A DNA stretch of 64,000 nt from an uncultured Lachnospiraceae bacterium. Lineage in GTDB: Bacteria > Bacillota > Clostridia > Lachnospirales > Lachnospiraceae. Where the stretch lies: contig CATOPL010000005.1 of assembly GCA_951802115.1 (NCBI GenBank), positions 1 to 64,000 on the forward strand. Direction: 5' to 3'. Below, in pieces: positions 52,259 through 60,998 of this stretch; within the stretch, counting starts at the first letter, position 1; each line of letters starts with the position of its first letter. Under the pieces are notes generated by a model. That model was not told the DNA's origin, searched no databases, and saw only the letters and a program-made list of their open reading frames with translations. Made by a program: the position numbers and the translations under genes.

Positions 52259-53632
52259 TTATTCTACTTCCGGAAGTTTATTGCGGCAGACTTCCAGTTC
52301 TTTGTCGGTGGGAATATAATCGTTCATTTCTCCTTCATGGAATTTCTCATAGGCGACCATATCGAAATAGCCGGTTCCGGTGAGGCCAAATACAATCGTT
52401 TTCTCTTCCCCGGTTTCTTTGCATCGAACCGCCTCATCAATAGCAGCACGAATCGCATGCGAGCTCTCCGGCGCAGGCAGAATTCCTTCCACTCTTGCAA
52501 AATATTCCGCTGCTTCAAATACTTCCGTCTGCTTCACACTGATTGCTTCCATCAATCCCTGATGGTACAGTTCAGAGAGCGTGGAATTCATGCCATGATA
52601 GCGAAGACCTCCCGCGTGGCTGGCAGAGGGGATAAATCCGCTGCCCAGCGTATACATTTTGGAAAGAGGGCAGACCATTCCCGTATCACAAAAATCATAC
52701 GCATATACCCCGCGGGTAAAACTGGGACAGGAGGCCGGTTCCACCGCGATGATCCGATAGTCTGCTTCCTGGCGAAGTTTTTCGCCCATAAACGGCGCGA
52801 TCAATCCACCCAGATTCGAACCGCCCCCGGCACAGCCAATGATAATATCCGGTTTCACATCATATTTGTCCAGGGCTGCCTTGGCCTCCAGACCAATGAC
52901 CGACTGATGAAGAAGCACCTGATTGAGTACACTGCCCAACACATAACGATATCCTTCGCTTGTCACCGCCTTTTCCACAGCTTCTGAAATCGCACAGCCA
53001 AGGCTTCCTGTTGTACCTGGATGTTCCGCAAGAATCTTCTTTCCCACTTTCGTTTCCATAGACGGCGACGGAGTTACCGACGCCCCGTAAGTGCGCATCA
53101 CCTCTCGCCGGAACGGTTTCTGTTCATAAGAACATTTTACCATGTATACCCTGCAGTCAAGACCAAAATAAGAACATGCCATAGAGAGCGCAGTTCCCCA
53201 CTGACCGGCGCCGGTCTCGGTAGTCACACCTTTCAGCCCCTGTTTCTTTGCATAATATGCCTGCGCGATGGCAGAGTTCAGTTTATGGCTGCCGCTGGTG
53301 TTATTCCCTTCAAATTTGTAGTAGATCTTCGCCGGCGTATCCAGCTTTTCTTCCAGACAATATGCGCGGACCAGCGGGGACGGCCGATACATCTTATAAA
53401 AATTACGAATCTCCTCAGGTATTTCAAAGAACGCCGTTTTATCATCCAGTTCCTGAGTGATCAGTTCCTCACAGAATACGCCCTCCAGCTCTTCCTCTTT
53501 CATAGGCTCCAAAGTGCCGGGATTTAAGAGCGGCGCCGGTTTTTTCTTCATATCTGCACGCAGATTGTACCACGCCTCTGGCATCTCGTCTTCATTCAGA
53601 TAAATTTTATAAGGGATTTTTTCCTTGTTCAT
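52259..53632 (-). CDS. trpB: TrpB-like pyridoxal-phosphate enzyme (TrpB2)
   Basis: A tryptophan synthase beta-chain of the TrpB2 class (457 residues, longer than TrpB1). PLP lysine is in NNTSGSHKLNSAIAQAYYA near 105-120. ETGAGQWGTALS lies near 135, AGGGSNLGG near 265 and GLRYHGMNSTLSEL near 345. TrpB2 enzymes condense indole or another nucleophile with serine, often without TrpA; no trp operon is adjacent. ATG 53632 has GAAGG at 7 bases and was preferred over an in-frame ATG five codons upstream. A consensus promoter is at 53684-53712 and a strong terminator follows. Confidence 0.9.
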   Translation of the reverse strand: MNKEKIPYKIYLNEDEMPEAWYNLRADMKKKPAPLLNPGTLEPMKEEELEGVFCEELITQELDDKTAFFEIPEEIRNFYKMYRPSPLVRAYCLEEKLDTPAKIYYKFEGNNTSGSHKLNSAIAQAYYAKKQGLKGVTTETGAGQWGTALSMACSYFGLDCRVYMVKCSYEQKPFRREVMRTYGASVTPSPSMETKVGKKILAEHPGTTGSLGCAISEAVEKAVTSEGYRYVLGSVLNQVLLHQSVIGLEAKAALDKYDVKPDIIIGCAGGGSNLGGLIAPFMGEKLRQEADYRIIAVEPASCPSFTRGVYAYDFCDTGMVCPLSKMYTLGSGFIPSASHAGGLRYHGMNSTLSELYHQGLMEAISVKQTEVFEAAEYFARVEGILPAPESSHAIRAAIDEAVRCKETGEEKTIVFGLTGTGYFDMVAYEKFHEGEMNDYIPTDKELEVCRNKLPEVE

Positions 53633-53683
53633 TGTTGTTACCTTCATCTTTGCTTTAATGATTTGACGTGTTAAATTTCACAT

Positions 53684-53712
53684 ACTATACCATTGTTATC
53701 TGTACATGTCAA
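53684..53712 (-). promoter_or_regulatory. trpB2 promoter
   Basis: TTGACA (53707-53712), 17 bases, TATAGT (53684-53689) on the minus strand. It sits in the short gap after the MATE gene. Confidence 0.75.
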
Positions 53713-53729
53713 CTATTTTCCGGAAATCG

Positions 53730-55064
53730 CTAATACCCATATCGCTTCCTCTTTCCCGCCAGAAACAAGAAAGTGATCCCTGCTGCCATAATTTCTGCCG
53801 CTACGATGGACATCCAGATCCCGTCGACAGACCAGAAGACCGGAAAGATCAGAACCGCCAGGCACTGGAAGAAAAACGTCCGCAAAAAGGAGATCAAAGC
53901 GGAAGTAAGCCCGTCTCCAAGGGCGGTAAAAAAGGAGGAGCCGAAGATGGCAAAGCCGGAACATAAAAAGGAACAGGAAAAGAAGCGGAACCCGCGAACC
54001 GTCAGTGACATCAGCCCCGGGTCATATCCCACAAACAGATACGACAAAGGTTCTGCCAGAAATTGTCCGGCCCCAAACATCAGAACGGCAGATACAGCGA
54101 CCAGAAACTGACTTTTCTTTAACAGCCCGTTCAGCTCCTCATGATTCTGCGCTCCATAGTGATAACCGATCACCGGTGCGCTGCCCACAGAGTATCCGAT
54201 AAACACTGCCTGAAAAATCAGGCTGACGTACATAAGAACGCCGTAGGCAGCGACTCCGTCTTCCCTGGCATATCTCATCAGCTGGATGTTATACAGCATA
54301 CTGACCAGCGACATGGAGATATTGCTCATCAGTTCAGAGGACCCGTTGGTGCACGTGCGCACAAGCGACCTTACATCTAGTCGTCCGCTTAATCTCACCA
54401 GCCGCAGAAGACTTTTATTCTCCCGGCCAAAATAGATCAGCGGCACTATGCCTCCTACAAACTGGCTGAAAGCTGTGGCTATGGCAGCCCCTTCCATACC
54501 CAGATGAAACACCGCCACAAGCAAGGCGTCAAAAAACATATTGGAAACGCCGGATACCACTGTCACATACAGGCCCAGCTTCGGCTTTTCTGCTGTCACG
54601 AACAAACACTGAAATTCAAACTGCAGTACATAAAACGGAAGGGCCAACAGTACGATTCTTCCATATCGTACGCTGTCTTCCAAAAGCCTCCCTTTTGCTC
54701 CCATGAGAGAAGCAGCCGGGCGAATGCATGCCAAACCCAAAAACGCCAGCACCACGCCGCAGACTATGGACGTATAAACGATCAATGAGAACAGTTCGTT
54801 GGCCTTTTCCTGTTTCCCTTCTCCCAGCCTCTTTGCAATCAGCGCACTTCCGCCTGTACCAAACATAAAGCCTGCACAGCCCAGAATCATCAATAAAGGC
54901 ATAATAAAATTTACAGCTGCAAAAGGGGTCTTCCCTGCATAATTGGACACAAAAAATCCGTCCACCACCCCATAGAGCGAGGTAAACACCAGCATGATGA
55001 CAGACGGAAAAGTGAAGCGCAGAAGACGCCCATATGTAAAATGATCTGATAAGCGGATTTTCAT
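53730..55064 (-). CDS. MATE-family efflux transporter
   Basis: A 444-residue multidrug and toxic compound extrusion protein with about twelve membrane helices arranged as two repeats. The first repeat opens with FTFPSVIMLVFTSLYGVVDGFFVSNYAG (residues 15-45), the usual MATE start. FGTGGSALIAKRLGEGKQEKANE near 68-90 is the loop signature, and AAYGVLMYVSLIFQAVFIGYSVGSAPVIGYHYGA near 265-300 is its second-half counterpart. It exports drugs or metabolites with a cation gradient; substrate unknown. Its ATG overlaps the MarR stop (ATGA) with GGAGG upstream, so the regulator most likely controls its expression. Confidence 0.92.
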   Translation of the reverse strand: MKIRLSDHFTYGRLLRFTFPSVIMLVFTSLYGVVDGFFVSNYAGKTPFAAVNFIMPLLMILGCAGFMFGTGGSALIAKRLGEGKQEKANELFSLIVYTSIVCGVVLAFLGLACIRPAASLMGAKGRLLEDSVRYGRIVLLALPFYVLQFEFQCLFVTAEKPKLGLYVTVVSGVSNMFFDALLVAVFHLGMEGAAIATAFSQFVGGIVPLIYFGRENKSLLRLVRLSGRLDVRSLVRTCTNGSSELMSNISMSLVSMLYNIQLMRYAREDGVAAYGVLMYVSLIFQAVFIGYSVGSAPVIGYHYGAQNHEELNGLLKKSQFLVAVSAVLMFGAGQFLAEPLSYLFVGYDPGLMSLTVRGFRFFSCSFLCSGFAIFGSSFFTALGDGLTSALISFLRTFFFQCLAVLIFPVFWSVDGIWMSIVAAEIMAAGITFLFLAGKRKRYGY

Positions 55065-55516
55065 AGTGGTTCCTCCACTTTCATCTGTTCTGATTTTTCC
55101 TGAAGCGCTCTCAGAAAACGCTCCGTCAGCCCCAGATATCTTTCTACGTCCTCATCCGTCCAGGAAGCAAAAATATCATTCTCGGCCTGCAGGATCCGTC
55201 TTGCCGTCCGTTCAGCCAGATTCGATCCCTTTTCGGTCAGACATACATTCTTATTCCTGGAACCGGCAGACTCCAGAAAGATAATGCCCTCTGTTTCCAA
55301 TTTGCGGATCGCAGAATTAATTGTCTGTTTACTCAGTCCGGAATGCCGGCGAATATCCCGAAGCAGGCACTTCTCCCCCTGATCGCAGATCGTGTAGAGA
55401 ATAATCATAGCGCTGTCCGACAATCCAAGCTTGAGCGACATTTCATGGTAGGCTGCATCCAGTTCACCCAGAAGATAATTAAAACGTTTCCTGATTTTTG
55501 AACCCGGCTCTCTCAT
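55061..55516 (-). CDS. MarR-family transcriptional regulator
   Basis: A 151-residue winged-helix regulator. The N-terminal dimerisation helix (KIRKRFNYLLGELDAAYHEM) leads into the HTH with LRDIRRHSGLSKQTINSAIRKLETEGII near 60-88, the wing (AGSRNKNVCLTEKG) and a long C-terminal helix. ATG 55516 was chosen, with GGAGG six bases upstream, over an upstream in-frame ATG. It is translationally coupled to the MATE exporter. Two near-identical 14-base dyads in its own promoter indicate autoregulation and derepression by an exporter substrate. Confidence 0.9.
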   Translation of the reverse strand: MREPGSKIRKRFNYLLGELDAAYHEMSLKLGLSDSAMIILYTICDQGEKCLLRDIRRHSGLSKQTINSAIRKLETEGIIFLESAGSRNKNVCLTEKGSNLAERTARRILQAENDIFASWTDEDVERYLGLTERFLRALQEKSEQMKVEEPL

Positions 55517-55531
55517 CCTATACCTCCACAT

Positions 55532-55580
55532 AGTACGAAATCATACCATAGATTATAGTATGATTTCATACTGATGTCAA
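55532..55580 (-). promoter_or_regulatory. MarR-MATE promoter with two operators
   Basis: A perfect consensus promoter on the minus strand: TTGACA (55575-55580), 17 bases, TATAAT (55552-55557). The dyad GTATGA-N2-TCATAC fills the spacer. A second copy with one mismatch lies at 55532-55546, just past the -10 box. Together they form a large inverted repeat of 15-base arms. Confidence 0.88.
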
Positions 55581-55583
55581 GCA

Positions 55584-56783
55584 TCAGATATTTGAAAAAT
55601 CTCTGTCGGCATCCGGAAGACTCCCGCCCAGGTACTGCACCGCAATCCGGTTTTCCGGTTCCGTGTCAAAAAGATACAAAACCATTATAAACAGATATTC
55701 AAGCGGTTTCATCAAAACATACACTGCATCCGCCGTCCAGCGGCTGCGAATATGTCTGGCAACAGGATAACCGCAGGTATCATAAAACCGGCGCAGCTGT
55801 CTGTGTACGCCCGGAAGCCGCTCAGACAGGAGGTCTTCAAACGCATTCGCTACCAGAAGCTGCCTGTTCACTACAATCCGATGTCCATGCCGCTCTCCCA
55901 TCCGCAGAGGTTTTACGAGTTTTGGATGACCGCCTGCGGCTACCGTACAGAGATAATGCTCATCATAAAGCACATTCGGCGGAGCTTTCTGCAGAGACAG
56001 CGTCCAGTCGCTGGTCTGCGTCCATGCCTGTATAATACTGTCCGGTTTCTGTCCGAACAGTGTCAGAACAGCCACCAGAATTCCAAGAAGCGGCCACATA
56101 AGTACAAATGCAACCCACAACCACCTGCGGGCCTGCTCATGCTGCGAACAGACCTGACGCACCGTCTTTCCGAAAATCAGAAGCAGGTTGAACGGATAAA
56201 CTGCCAGCAAAAAATCAAAGCTATCTCCCAGCAGCTGAATAATAAAAAGGATACAAAGTCCAATTCCCAGATACATGGCGGACATGGCAAGAACCGTCAA
56301 AAGCGGAGGCTGTTTTCTGAGCGGAATAAAGCGCAAAATCAGATATCCTAAACATGCTGTCACACCCACAGCAATCAACGTTGGAAATGTCCATGTTGCA
56401 ATGGGTGTATGAACTTCACTATTTACCAGCGTCTCTGTCCAGTCAGCCATACGGATATCCGAGATCGCCAGATAACAGCAGACACAGACTGCTCCCCAGA
56501 TGATCGTAACTGCGTCTGTGATCCTTGCCACGTTGATACGCTCATTTTGATAGTGAAGTTTACAGAGCTGCCACAAATTCTGGAAAGTAAGCACTGCCGG
56601 ATAAAACAGAAAAATGCCAATCACACTTCCGACCAAAAGCAAAGATGACAACACACTCAAACCTTCAGAACTGTAGAAAAGTATAAACTGAGGCAACACC
56701 AATGCAATCCCCGCCAGGACAGTTCCGATAACGATACACAAATTAGGATGTTTTCTGCAACTGGTCTGTATTTTTTTCAGCAT
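55584..56783 (-). CDS. Polytopic membrane protein (possibly DUF6688)
   Basis: A 399-residue membrane protein with about seven hydrophobic segments in the first 240 residues, starting near 17-38 and 43-66. A soluble C-terminal domain of about 140 residues follows, containing HYLCTVAAGGHPKLVKPLRM, HGHRIVVNRQLLVANAFEDLL and CGYPVARHIRSRW. The C-terminal part matches what I recall of family DUF6688, whose function is unknown. The repeated His, Arg and Asn residues could form a binding or catalytic site, but nothing is established. GGAGG precedes the ATG. It follows the pseudo-ABC gene by about 100 bases on the same strand. Confidence 0.68.
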   Translation of the reverse strand: MLKKIQTSCRKHPNLCIVIGTVLAGIALVLPQFILFYSSEGLSVLSSLLLVGSVIGIFLFYPAVLTFQNLWQLCKLHYQNERINVARITDAVTIIWGAVCVCCYLAISDIRMADWTETLVNSEVHTPIATWTFPTLIAVGVTACLGYLILRFIPLRKQPPLLTVLAMSAMYLGIGLCILFIIQLLGDSFDFLLAVYPFNLLLIFGKTVRQVCSQHEQARRWLWVAFVLMWPLLGILVAVLTLFGQKPDSIIQAWTQTSDWTLSLQKAPPNVLYDEHYLCTVAAGGHPKLVKPLRMGERHGHRIVVNRQLLVANAFEDLLSERLPGVHRQLRRFYDTCGYPVARHIRSRWTADAVYVLMKPLEYLFIMVLYLFDTEPENRIAVQYLGGSLPDADRDFSNI

Positions 56784-56881
56784 ACTTTCCTCCGCTTATC
56801 TAGCAAATCTCTCACTGGCTGTTATGTTCATGAATATTCTTACATTTATAAAATACCACAGCATGTATATTTACTGCAGCA

Positions 56882-58318
56882 TTAATGTTCAATCTTATCT
56901 ACAATCACACGCCGTCCCTCCAGTTCCTCCACCTCCTGAATATTGGAGGTAATTACCAGCACCGCAACTCCTCTTTGCAGCAGAGCCTGAATCATCTCTT
57001 TTGCGATGATACGGACACTGTCAATATCCACAGCGGCAAACGGCCTCACACAGATCAGCATTTTGGGTGCAAATAACAGCCATTTGCAGAATACCGCCCG
57101 GTATGCAATCTTAAGCGGAAGATCCTTGATCTTCTCACTGAAATATTTTTTCTCAATAAAACGCTCCAGCATCATTTCAATGCTGTTCTGATATTTTCTC
57201 TGCATCCATAAGCCGGAAATTTTCCTGCTCAGGCACAGACACAGATTATCCATCAGCGTCATATCAGCAACCAGATCATTTTCCAGCGGCTGTTCTTCCA
57301 TAATACCAATATCGTTTTCCAGCATTCTCCATGTCTCATGATAGGGAATCTTCCTGCCCTTCAGAAAGATTGTTCCTTTCAGCGGCTGCTCTTCCCCTTT
57401 CAAAAGCGCTGTCAGCGCCCGGCATACATAATCGTCCCTGCACCGCATGACAACAAATTCTCCCTGCCGGATGGAAAAAGACAAGTCCTTGACAATTCCG
57501 GTTTCCACATGCATAAACTCTAGAAGCAGTGCCCGATTTCCCGAATCAGGAAGCGGATTGAAAATCATCGGGTCTTCCCTGAATTTCAGATAATATTCGT
57601 GAACATCCCTGTTATTCATCTGCATAAATGTCAGCTTTTGAATCGTGTCTACTCCATAATAACCGGAAATTCGTCCGTCGTCTACTACATAATAGTCATC
57701 TGCACATTTTAAAACCTGTTCTTCAAAGGAATCCAGCATTAAAAAGGAATATCCTTCCTCCTTCATCTTATGAATCACTCCCTGAAGCTGTTCAAACCCG
57801 GCGTCGTCCAGCCGGTTTGTAAGCTGATATAAAACAATCAGTCTCTGTTTTCTGACATAGGCCTGCATTACCTCAACCAGAACCATTCCATAAAAACTCA
57901 GTTCATCTCCTTTATGTTCCACCTCCAGGCATATATCAAATTTTTCTTCCAGGCATCTGGACATCTGTTGATAATACTGATCTCTTTTGAATATAAAATT
58001 TTCCGAAACATACAGACCGATATTCTCGCCGACAGTCATATAATCATACAGCTTTTTCTCTCTTCCAACCACAGCAATATGAGAACGAACCGTCTTTCTC
58101 CATTCTTTTTCTTCAACCCTGCGATCGAACAGAAAAATCCTGCCCTCATCAAAAAAAACCTTTCCCTCCAGAATTGTGGACAACAGCTTTTTTTCATCCG
58201 CATTCAGAAAGATCATACCGGAAGAATGTCCCAGATAACACTGGATATGCAGATTTTTCAGAGAAAATGTTCTCTCTTTTTTTACTCCTCCTTCAATTCG
58301 CAGTATTTCTCTTTTCAT
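56882..58318 (-). CDS. Catalytically dead RbsA-like double ABC protein
   Basis: A 478-residue protein laid out as two ABC ATPase halves, like the sugar importer ATPase RbsA, but with every catalytic motif erased. In the first half the Walker A position reads LNADEKKLLSTIL, the Walker B DE is YQ (LIVLYQLTNRLDDAGF, near 170-185), and there is no LSGGQ. In the second half the Walker A position reads RCRDDYVCRALTALL (near 292-306) and the Walker B DEP is VRP (PKMLICVRPFAAVDID, near 430). Flanking secondary structure is retained, e.g. MTVGENIGLYV and GVAVLVITSNIQEVEEL. It cannot hydrolyse ATP normally. The ATG overlaps the histidine kinase stop, so it is probably a signalling partner. Confidence 0.82.
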   Translation of the reverse strand: MKREILRIEGGVKKERTFSLKNLHIQCYLGHSSGMIFLNADEKKLLSTILEGKVFFDEGRIFLFDRRVEEKEWRKTVRSHIAVVGREKKLYDYMTVGENIGLYVSENFIFKRDQYYQQMSRCLEEKFDICLEVEHKGDELSFYGMVLVEVMQAYVRKQRLIVLYQLTNRLDDAGFEQLQGVIHKMKEEGYSFLMLDSFEEQVLKCADDYYVVDDGRISGYYGVDTIQKLTFMQMNNRDVHEYYLKFREDPMIFNPLPDSGNRALLLEFMHVETGIVKDLSFSIRQGEFVVMRCRDDYVCRALTALLKGEEQPLKGTIFLKGRKIPYHETWRMLENDIGIMEEQPLENDLVADMTLMDNLCLCLSRKISGLWMQRKYQNSIEMMLERFIEKKYFSEKIKDLPLKIAYRAVFCKWLLFAPKMLICVRPFAAVDIDSVRIIAKEMIQALLQRGVAVLVITSNIQEVEELEGRRVIVDKIEH

Positions 58319-59316
58319 ATATTCTCCAATTCTGTCAGCGATGTCAGCTTAGGAAGTGTATAGATCACCTGCGTTCCAAATTCTTCAACGCTGAACAGCT
58401 TGATCCCGTAATACTCTCCAAAAAGCAGTTTAATTCTCCGCGACACATTGGCAAGCGCGATCCCATGATGTCCTTCTGAAACAATAATTCTGTCCGGATT
58501 AGCCAGATTTTCATTGATCTTTTGTACCATCTCTTTTGCAATTCCTACCCCGTCGTCAGATACTGTGATCAGCAGACGACTGTCTGTCAGTTCAATCTTA
58601 ATAAAGATTTTACCTCCTGCTCCTCTGCCTTCCAGTCCATGATAGATCGCATTTTCTACAATCGGCTGAAGGATCAGTTTTGGCACCATCAGTTTCAGAG
58701 CCTCTTCACCTGCATCTTCATGGATCTGTTCCAGAGCGATCCGGTCTCCAAACCGGTATTTCTGAATAATAAAATAATTGTCCACATGATCCAGTTCCCG
58801 CTCCAGAGGCACAAGCGTCTCCGGTTCCGATATTGTATACCGAAAAAAGGTCGACAATGCTTCTGTCGTTTCCGCAATCGTTTCCACTCCCTCACAAAGT
58901 GCATCTCCGCGGATCGCTTCCAGGGTATTGTAAAGAAAATGCGGGTTAATCTGCGTCTGCAGCGCCAGATACTCCGCATAGGTTCCCTGATAATATCGGT
59001 TCTGTTCCTTCAGTTCCCTCAACAGCTCTCCGACAATCTGACAAAATTCTGCCGATAGCCAGTTTTCCTCCTCCTCCAGCAGCTTTGATTCATTTGACTC
59101 CAGCTCTGAAAGCATCCGCCGCTCCCGCTTTTTCTGTTTTTTTCTTACAGTCATCAGCAGAAAGACATACACGAATCCAAATACTGACGACAGCAGGAAA
59201 ACCCAGTCTCCAGAATATACCGCCAAACCGGTCATCACCAGATTCTGAAATATATAAAACAGGCTGAACGCACAGATAAGCCGGTCAGCATTCCACTTTC
59301 TGATTTTTTTACCCAT
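58315..59316 (-). CDS. YesM/LytS-type sensor histidine kinase with minimal sensor
   Basis: A 333-residue kinase. Two hydrophobic helices (about residues 13-34 and 38-57) are separated by only a few residues, so no extracytoplasmic sensing domain exists. A coiled-coil linker (about 58-110) follows, then the His_kinase domain with LQTQINPHFLYNTLEAIRGD (phospho-accepting His near 126). The HATPase domain has PIVENAIYHGLEG (N box, near 215) and DDGVGIAKEM. ATG 59316 was chosen; a TTG five codons upstream and weak GTGG signals make this uncertain. It is encoded between its response regulator and the pseudo-ABC protein and coupled to the latter by an ATGA overlap. Confidence 0.9.
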   Translation of the reverse strand: MGKKIRKWNADRLICAFSLFYIFQNLVMTGLAVYSGDWVFLLSSVFGFVYVFLLMTVRKKQKKRERRMLSELESNESKLLEEEENWLSAEFCQIVGELLRELKEQNRYYQGTYAEYLALQTQINPHFLYNTLEAIRGDALCEGVETIAETTEALSTFFRYTISEPETLVPLERELDHVDNYFIIQKYRFGDRIALEQIHEDAGEEALKLMVPKLILQPIVENAIYHGLEGRGAGGKIFIKIELTDSRLLITVSDDGVGIAKEMVQKINENLANPDRIIVSEGHHGIALANVSRRIKLLFGEYYGIKLFSVEEFGTQVIYTLPKLTSLTELENI

Positions 59317-59334
59317 ATCCACTATCCACAAAGA

Positions 59335-60960
59335 TTACTTGTACATTTTTCTGAATTTATTAGGGCTTAGTCCAAGCACCTTCTTAAAAATTCTGGAAAA
59401 ATATTTAACGTCGCTGTAACCAACCAGTTCTGCAATCTCATTTACAGAATCATCCGTTTTCAGCAAACATTCTTTGGCATGATCAATCCGAAGCTGCGTC
59501 AGATACTCCAGAAAATTCATCGAAGTTTCTTTTTTAAATAAGTTCGAAAAATATGACGCGTTAAATCCCACATAAGCGCTGACTTCTTCCAGAGTCAGAG
59601 CCCTGAAAAAATTTTCCTGCATATACTCCTTCGCCTGCAGAATTGGTCTGCGCTCTTCCCGTTTTTTATTTTCTGCCCAGTTTTTCAGACTTTGAATCAT
59701 TAAATTCCCCAGACCTTCAAAGAGAATACTGATCGAAGCTCCCAGTAAAAATAAATGTTCTGCTCTGATTTTAAACTCTTCCCGTCCAATATGAATCCTG
59801 TTTACTTCCAGACTGTAAAAATAATCTTCCACGAACTTCCAGTAAACCAATTTTACCATACCTGCGTTCAGGCCAGAAATATGAAGCAGTTTTTCACTGC
59901 ATTCGTGAATACAGTTCTGTATTCTCGGATAATCCAGGAGTTCGATTCCTCTTTGAATATCCTTGCGTATATCAAGACTGTACAGTAACTCCGGCGTACA
60001 TTCTGCACTGTAGCTGCTCTGATACCACAAAACGGTCTCTGTCTCCGACAGAATATAGTTCGCAGCCGCTTCAACCGCCTGATCCATACTCCGAAAAAGC
60101 TGCCCGACCGAGGCCATTCGTTCTCCCAGTCCAAAGCAAACCCGAATCCCATGGAAAACCTCCCGCCATCCCATAACTTTAATTTGTACATGGTTCATCA
60201 GACGGTTCAACTGCATATCTGTGATCTCCGGCGCATTCAGCGCAGCATAAATCACCCCTTGATTAACGCTGATCACACACTCCGAAAACTGGCCTGCGAA
60301 ATCCTGACTGAGAATGTTTTCCACCTTCGCAACTGCCATGGAAAATACAGGACTTTCCGGCTCACAGTCTGCCACCAGAACTTTTACCGCAATCCCCATA
60401 AACTCTCCCGGTACAAAGTTGCAGGAATATTCATGATTTACCGCTTCCAGAGTATCTGTATCCATATCTTTCAGAGCCTGACCTTTCTTCCTGAAATATT
60501 CTGTAAACAGACTCTCTTTGATTTTGCTGGCATAATGGTCCATAAACTGTTCCAGATGTTCTTTCTCCGCTTCCACTTTCCTGGTCAATTCATATTTTTC
60601 TATGATTTTTTTGACCGCCTCTGTCAGTTCTTTTTTCTTCAGGGGTTTCAGAAGATAGTCCTCCACCCCGTATTTAATTGCATGCTGCGCATATTCGAAC
60701 TTGCTGTATCCGCTCACGACAATGAAATAGGTTTCCGGCTTTTCTTTTTTTACATTGCGTATCAGAGTCAGACCATTCTGTTCCGGCATACGAATATCCA
60801 CAATCACAATATCCGGACTCTTTTCCATGATTACCTGAAAGGCGCTGTTTCCGTCATAAGCCTCGCCAATGATCTCTACTCCAAGAGAATTCCAGTCCAC
60901 CAGATAGCGAATCAGCTTGCATACCCTCATTTCGTCATCAGCTATCAGTAATTTTAACAT
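59335..60960 (-). CDS. YesN-type response regulator with AraC DNA-binding domain
   Basis: A 541-residue regulator. The receiver domain is residues 1-120 (LLIADDEMRVCKLIRYLV; phospho-acceptor Asp near 55 in IVIVDIRMPEQNG; Lys in DYLLKPLKKKEL near 107). A central region of about 300 residues follows, and two AraC-type HTH motifs occupy the last 100 residues: LTLEEVSAYVGFNASYFSNL and DSVNEIAELVGYSDVKYFSRI. YesN-like regulators usually activate neighbouring carbohydrate uptake and catabolism genes. It lies 38 bases after the isomerase gene and 18 before the kinase start, so it is probably part of the tetrose operon transcript. Confidence 0.93.
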   Translation of the reverse strand: MLKLLIADDEMRVCKLIRYLVDWNSLGVEIIGEAYDGNSAFQVIMEKSPDIVIVDIRMPEQNGLTLIRNVKKEKPETYFIVVSGYSKFEYAQHAIKYGVEDYLLKPLKKKELTEAVKKIIEKYELTRKVEAEKEHLEQFMDHYASKIKESLFTEYFRKKGQALKDMDTDTLEAVNHEYSCNFVPGEFMGIAVKVLVADCEPESPVFSMAVAKVENILSQDFAGQFSECVISVNQGVIYAALNAPEITDMQLNRLMNHVQIKVMGWREVFHGIRVCFGLGERMASVGQLFRSMDQAVEAAANYILSETETVLWYQSSYSAECTPELLYSLDIRKDIQRGIELLDYPRIQNCIHECSEKLLHISGLNAGMVKLVYWKFVEDYFYSLEVNRIHIGREEFKIRAEHLFLLGASISILFEGLGNLMIQSLKNWAENKKREERRPILQAKEYMQENFFRALTLEEVSAYVGFNASYFSNLFKKETSMNFLEYLTQLRIDHAKECLLKTDDSVNEIAELVGYSDVKYFSRIFKKVLGLSPNKFRKMYK

Positions 60961-60998
60961 GCAAATCCCCCCATATCTCTCCCTGAACAGTGCTGATC

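Noticed and set aside
50940-52319. A 459-codon open frame on the plus strand
   Set aside because: It runs antisense through the SPFH gene and the trpB2 terminator; composition is that of a shadow frame.
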